DNA of 64,000 nt, taken from Gymnorhina tibicen. Its lineage: Eukaryota; Chordata; Aves; Passeriformes; Artamidae. This document shows positions 58,601-64,000 of this stretch, piece after piece. The translations under genes and the position numbers were made by a program. Below the pieces are notes generated by a model that worked only from the letters and a program-made list of their open reading frames with translations, did not search any database and was not told where the DNA came from. How positions within the stretch are numbered: position 1 is the stretch's first letter; every line of letters starts with the position of its first letter. The stretch is taken from NCBI GenBank assembly GCA_013399875.1, contig VXAZ01007519.1, forward strand, positions 443,025 to 507,024, given 5' to 3'.

Positions 58601-61600
58601 ACTGCTAAGTGTTAATTTCAGTGTTTGCTAAAGGTTGCACCCTGCTTAAAAACTCTTGATTAAATCCATCCTAGCTCCTAAACCCTTGATCTAATTAAAA
58701 CAAGGTGTATTTTTAGATAAAGATGTTAGAACACTCTGTAATTTCTATGGCTGATTGCACTCTGCAAGAGCAGGGAAAGAAGGTGAATGGCTGGGTGTGT
58801 ATGAGCATAGATACGTGTGTGTGTGCCAGTATCTGAAACAAGGCGGAGTTGAGTCTTAGTTGAAAGAAGAAAATCAATCTCAGCAATTTCTGGGTTTGCT
58901 TTCCATTTTTTTTAAGAAAAAACCCTTGTAAAAGGTACAGCCTGCAAAGCAGCTTGGCTGTGTTTCCCAGGGTAAGTGAAGAAAGGTGGTAGGTAGTAGA
59001 AGCAGGATACCGTGGCACGTATCTAGATAGAAGAGTGATTGACCAAAGTCCATCGAACAGAAATCTCCCAGCTTCACAATGAGCAGCCCAAATTCTGTCT
59101 AGAGCAATATTAGCTGGGGGACATCACCACACCAGAGCTGCCGGGTGCTTGAGGAGAAAATAGATGTTGTGGCTTCAGCAGCAGCTCCTCCGTGGGTCCC
59201 ACCAGGCCACTTGTGTAACCAGTGGTAATTAACGCCCCTATTTCTGGTGTTAGCTCCGTGGCCATGAGGCAGGCCTGGAAAGGTCTTTCCCTCTGAGGGG
59301 CCCCTGGGTTGTGGCTAAACTTGTAGAGTGAGGACTGTAATATCCTTTGAACACACAAAGAGTGGGCAGCTGGGAAGAACGTAAGATGGGGCAAGAGATG
59401 GGTTAAACTTGCTCTCTCGCTATTTAACTAACCTGGGGAGAAGCAGTGAGATCAGTTAGTGAAGAAAGAGAAAGCACCTACATCTTAGGATGCCACTGTC
59501 AGAGTCATAGGGCAGAATCGAATTTCGTACTGCAGATGTTTCAGTGTTCTTTTTGGCTGTCATTTGCTCTTCTGTGACAAATGTGTGTGTCTGAATCAAT
59601 GACTAGAGGCAGAAAACAGAAAAATTCATGTTTTTATGTTTCAATTGGAATCACTAGAGCAAATGGCTATGGGGATTGATGGGCTATTCATCTTGGAAAG
59701 TGCTCATGAAAATCAAAATCCATTCCAGCATGTGTTTAAAGCTGGGTTTCTCCGATGAATAATTTGTGACCTCTTCAGGGGTCTAAAGAGGATTTGGGTG
59801 ATACTACAGAGTGTTACATGGCATTGTGCAGCCCCTTGGTTCCTGAGAGAGAGGCAGTGCAGATATGGGTGTCCTGTAGTTGCACCAGCCAAGGCACAGC
59901 ACCATGGCCTCAGTGTGTTGTAGGAGCTCAGCTCCTTCAGAACCATGGAATGTGCAGCAGGTAAGGACAGTGGAGCAGAGAAGAGGTGTGTTATTGCCAA
60001 GTGGGGAGTCAGCACTCATAAATTCACAAAACTTGTGCTGGCTTTATACTTGGTGCATCTATGTTAAGAATTTGAGATTTAATATACTCAGGATGTCCTC
60101 CTCATCCTTAGTGGGAGATAGTTGATCCACAAACTAGTATTAGCATCCTAGGCATGTAACTAACATTAGTTAGTGTGTGTCTGTTTAACATGGCTGAATT
60201 TGAAAATTGTCCTTAATATGGTACTCCTGAGCGACCTGAAGGAGATATTTAACATTTGCTGTGCCTACACTCATGCCTACTTCCCTGGAGCTGGAAAGCA
60301 CTGACACATGCTTGGCAGGAGTGAGGAGGATGGTTTGTTTTAAAATTACTACTTTGGCAACAACATCAGCTCAGCTAGGAAAAATCTATGGGCAGCTGGA
60401 GAGGCAAGACCAGATTCCAGCCCAACATCTTTCTTCTGTGCAAATGAATAACAGCAGCCACAGCAAAAATGGTCATTTAAAAGAGTTTCAAAAGGATAAT
60501 TTGGATGGCAGAAGGAAGCACTAAAACTGATGGTACTCTAATTTTTTAATGCCTCTCCTTTTTGCTGTCAGCCTGTTTGTTACTGGTGGTACCTATGTGA
60601 GAGTCAGTTGATATGTTACTAATTAATTTTTCAAATAAATTAATGCCTAGCACTCAGTCTGTAGCATGGAGGAGATTGCAAGTATGGGCAAGTCACTGTC
60701 CTGGCTCACACTGTCTAGGACGGTAAGAGATAAATGCAAAGAAGCAGGAAAGCAGCACAAGGCAAGCAGGTGGCTCGCTCAAACCTACACAGCAAATCAG
60801 AGCCACAAGTAGGACCGGATCTTGTTACTTTGATCCAGTATTAGAGCCACTGGAGAAGTGGCTCTCCACTTCTCATCTGTGGATCTTCTGGAAGAATAGG
60901 TGAACAGGCAGAGCAAGTTTAGGCTGCTCTTCAGGACCAGGAGACTCTCAATATCCTGCACCTACTGGATGCATCCTTCCCACAACCTGCCTTGGCTTGT
61001 AAACATGGGAAGTGAGCTGAAGTTCTAGGTGTGAACAGAGCAGTCCAAGACCTGAGTCAGGTTGCCTGATGAGTATGTGTCTCTAGATGACAATCTCAGA
61101 TTTTCATTTCAAATCCTAACCTATGGGATGAACTGGCCTGGGATTCCTGTGATTTGACATTATGGTCCTAAGGTCTTTCATTCAGAAAGACAACAGGAAT
61201 GTAAATGTTGTGAAATACCGCCCTCAGTGTGTGCCACAGAGACTTCCCATGCCATTTAGAAGCTGTAAGCCTCTGAAATGTGGGAGATACTGGTGCAGAC
61301 AACTAAAAGCAGCAAAACTGAACCTCGTGTCCAGCAACTGTTTGGGTTTGATCCTGTCTAAAGATGTACATCTGCTGGAAACTAACAATTTTCTACAAGC
61401 TCCTCTGTGGATTTTCAATCCCTTCCTTTTACATTGTGCTATAATGGTTGGAATTGCCTCCAAAAAGGAATGGGTGATTCTTCAAGTTTCAGTAACCACC
61501 AAGGACCTGAGCAAGAGTTTGGTTGACGAAAATGTTGTCAACCATGTGGAAGATGTCACTATGTTAAGATGGTAGGGAGCCAATTAAGATACTTTTCGCC

Positions 61601-64000
61601 AGCTTTTTCATTAAAATTTATTAAAACCTTTGCAAACCAGGAGATGTTTTGGATTAATTGCCACATTCAAATTCAAAAGAAACAGCTTTTCGCATAATTC
61701 TGTGCTTCAGTATTAGTATCCTAGAGTGCCACTTCTCATCTATTGCTATTTCTAGGAATTTTCAATCTCTGATATTTTAAGACTCTAGGCTTTTCTTTAT
61801 TTCACACATCGAAGATTATTTCATTTGCCTGTACAGTGTCTCACCATGCTCAAAGGAAGGTTCAGAATGTTTTGGATCCTACCATCAGCTGATGCCAATT
61901 AAGAAGAAATGATGGAAACTAACACATTGTAGCCAGGATAAGAGTAGAGTTCCTGCAGCACCACTTAATTCTTTGATAAAGCTGCTGTACAGAAATTGCA
62001 GGAGCCCAGCTTTCATGCCTGGCTTCAGTAACTCACAAGATCTTCTCAGGGACCTATTTCTTCATGTTTTCTTTTTAGTCAGTGTCAGGTTACAATTTGG
62101 CTGCTTTCTACACATCTTTCCTTATAACTTTGCCCAGGCCAGGACAGCTGTAAGCTTGCAAGTCAACAGCTTGCAATCAAACCCAAGGATCTCAGCAACT
62201 AGGAAGACAGTCTGTCAATAAGACAAAAATAAAAGCTACCCACCAGTTTGCCATGCTTCAGTGTCAGGGATATTTAATTCCACCCCCTCTAGCTTGGAGT
62301 AACAGCAGTTTGAAAATATTAGCTTACTTCTGTGTGAGTTCACCGAATTTAGTGAAGCGTGGGGACTGTGGGTGGAATTTTGGTATTTCGTGCAGAATTT
62401 TAAACCCATGAAGATGCAAAGAATTGGTGGCCAGTGAGATAAGTTATTATAGGCAAATAAAATACAGCTTTTTATTTTCACATTTTTGATTCAGATCATG
62501 ATGAAACTAGTAGTTTGGAATGATGTGAGTTTGGCCAGCCTTGGGATAATTTCCAGAACTCAGAACACCACAGCTGTTATCTGCCATTGCCTTATTGATA
62601 GTCTCTACGCAGAATTCAAGGACTTACTACTTGTAGAACAGGAACTATATCTTCATCCTCAGAGAAGATTTTTCCAGTTCAGCAGTGAATACAGCAGTCA
62701 TTGCATGTGGGTAGGGAAGTAAGGGAGGGAGAACATCAGTTTCTAGAAACTTACCAGAAGAAGTGTGCCAGAATCTTTTTTTTCTCCTTTCATTCTTGCA
62801 TAAAAAAATTACACAAACTGTATCTTGTAAAAGCTGAACAAGAAGCTTTTTATAACTGGAAAAAAAGCCATCAGGCAAACACTGAATTATCACTTTTTTT
62901 TTAATGTTGGCTATGTAGAGTTTTATTTTTCTCTGCAAGCCCTGTATTTGTCACACTGAGTCATCTGAGGTCAAGCAGCTCAATCCTTTCTGCCGTACTG
63001 CCCATCTTTTCTGGGATCAGTCTTGGCATGCTGGCACAGTGCAACTGTTGGCATTCCCAGGCCCAGCTTGGCTTGGGTGCCCCTGGCAGTGCAGTCAGTG
63101 GTGCCTGGCATGGACCAGCAGCTTCTTCAGGCCACACCATGCTGCCTTCCTCCTTCTTGTGCAGAGCTTCTCCTGGTGCTGTCACAGCTGGGACCACATC
63201 ATGGACAAAGTGACACTGACAGTGGATAGCAGAAGGTTCACTCTATGAGACCTCTTTCTCCCAATATTTTCAGTTTTTTCTGGTCTGTCCTATTTTATTT
63301 CTGGAATTTATTCCCATTTCAGCCTTGCTGCAGACTTCAGTCAGTAAAAGTGACTTTAGTTGGCTGCAGTGTGTTAGGACCTTACACCACAAGCTATTTG
63401 ATCTCTCTTTTGGGTTTACGTTTCCCTTCTGAATGACTGATTTTTTGGCATGGGAAACACTCCTATTCATGATGAACTTTTCTCTGTGTTAGAGTTTCGT
63501 GCAGTGGTGGTGTTTGGACATACACGATGATACACTGCTGAACATTTGGCAGAACTGAGAACAATTCCTTCACCTAGAAACTGGCTGTCAGTGTTTGTCT
63601 TTCACTGAAATAGCACAATGGTGGTTTTGAGCTAAATAACCAAACTGGATAGGGGACTTATCATGACAGTTCTGATTCAAAAATAGTCCATGGTATAAAA
63701 ATCATTATAAGGTCAAGTTTCCCGTTTGAAGTCTCTAGATCTGTGAATCACATTTTGCTTTATTAGTAAAACAAGGAGGATCTCTTCTGTGCAGTGTGGA
63801 TTCATTCATTACCATTTCTAGAAAACCCTGAGTGAACCTATTTCATAAGTCTGATTCTTTTGCCATCCAAAATTCTTCTGTGGTAGGTCATGGGCAAAAT
63901 CTATCCTGGCATCACTTCACTTCTCCATTCAGAGAGCACCCTAAAAAACACATAAAATTTTACACCTTTTCTTTTCAAGTTAAACCCACATTTGCCTATA
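55647..64000. other. Intron 1 interior, no exon seen
   Basis: AT-rich to mixed sequence up to the window edge. The 137-codon frame at 61162-61575 (+) is the longest but has no known domain. WNT7B exon 2 was looked for and not found. No transposon or RNA gene was recognised. Confidence 0.45.

Larger units (their letters stand above)
27048..64000 (+). other. WNT7B intron 1 (partial, donor present, acceptor beyond window)
   Basis: From the GTAAGT donor to the window edge I find no sequence encoding the exon 2 landmarks of WNT7B, such as the RWNCS motif or the ICNKIPG segment. The intron therefore exceeds 36.9 kb from the canonical exon. A large first intron fits the known vertebrate gene layout. 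Its first 9 kb are CpG-rich and contain the second first exon; the rest is AT-rich with two CR1 insertions. Confidence 0.75.

Noticed and set aside
61162..61575. 137-codon ORF near the right edge
   Set aside because: It has moderately balanced composition but no recognised domain, no repeat origin and no splice context. Retained only as a chance ORF unless expression data show otherwise.
1..64000. CRISPR array, bacterial operon or integrated provirus
   Set aside because: No spaced repeats of CRISPR type, no ribosome-binding-site-led gene chains and no recognisable retroviral genes or paired LTRs. The window is ordinary avian nuclear DNA.

Overview
The window looks like nuclear DNA of a bird. 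It holds several 5'-truncated CR1 LINE copies, nearly all ending in the ATTCTRTG-type tail, and has large AT-rich non-coding stretches broken by CpG-rich islands. Two short runs of N sit inside poly-A tracts, as expected of an assembled vertebrate genome. The CR1 type is common in neoavian birds, but I cannot name the species.

The only protein-coding gene I can support is WNT7B, on the + strand, represented by two alternative first coding exons. The canonical one (26977-27047) encodes MHRNFRKWIF...VIYVKLG. The second (33822-33904) encodes MILFSSRS...SGSYL, resembling the alternative mammalian WNT7B N-terminus. Both stop at GTAAGT donors in the same phase, so either can join the same exon 2, which I do not find here. 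The gene therefore starts in this window and runs off its right edge, with a first intron of at least about 37 kb from the first start and 30 kb from the second.

Layout. 1-9.5 kb: upstream flank with four GC-rich islands, two near-consensus CTCF motifs, an 18-bp perfect palindrome, a 21-bp direct repeat and conserved-looking AT-rich sequence. 9.6-23.9 kb: ordinary intergenic DNA with CR1 copies, an old LINE remnant, a 32-bp minisatellite and microsatellites. 23.9-27 kb: CpG island, homopurine tract, GA repeat and the leader of the canonical exon, which carries two upstream ORFs. 27-36.5 kb: CpG-rich 5' part of intron 1, including the second promoter and exon. 36.5-64 kb: intron 1 interior with two CR1 copies and no recognised exon.

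The most interesting theme is regulatory. Both WNT7B first exons follow the same order of A-rich purine tract, GA repeat, uORF-containing leader and start codon, at similar distances. I found no new coding system; the long ORFs in the GC-rich islands look like compositional artefacts.
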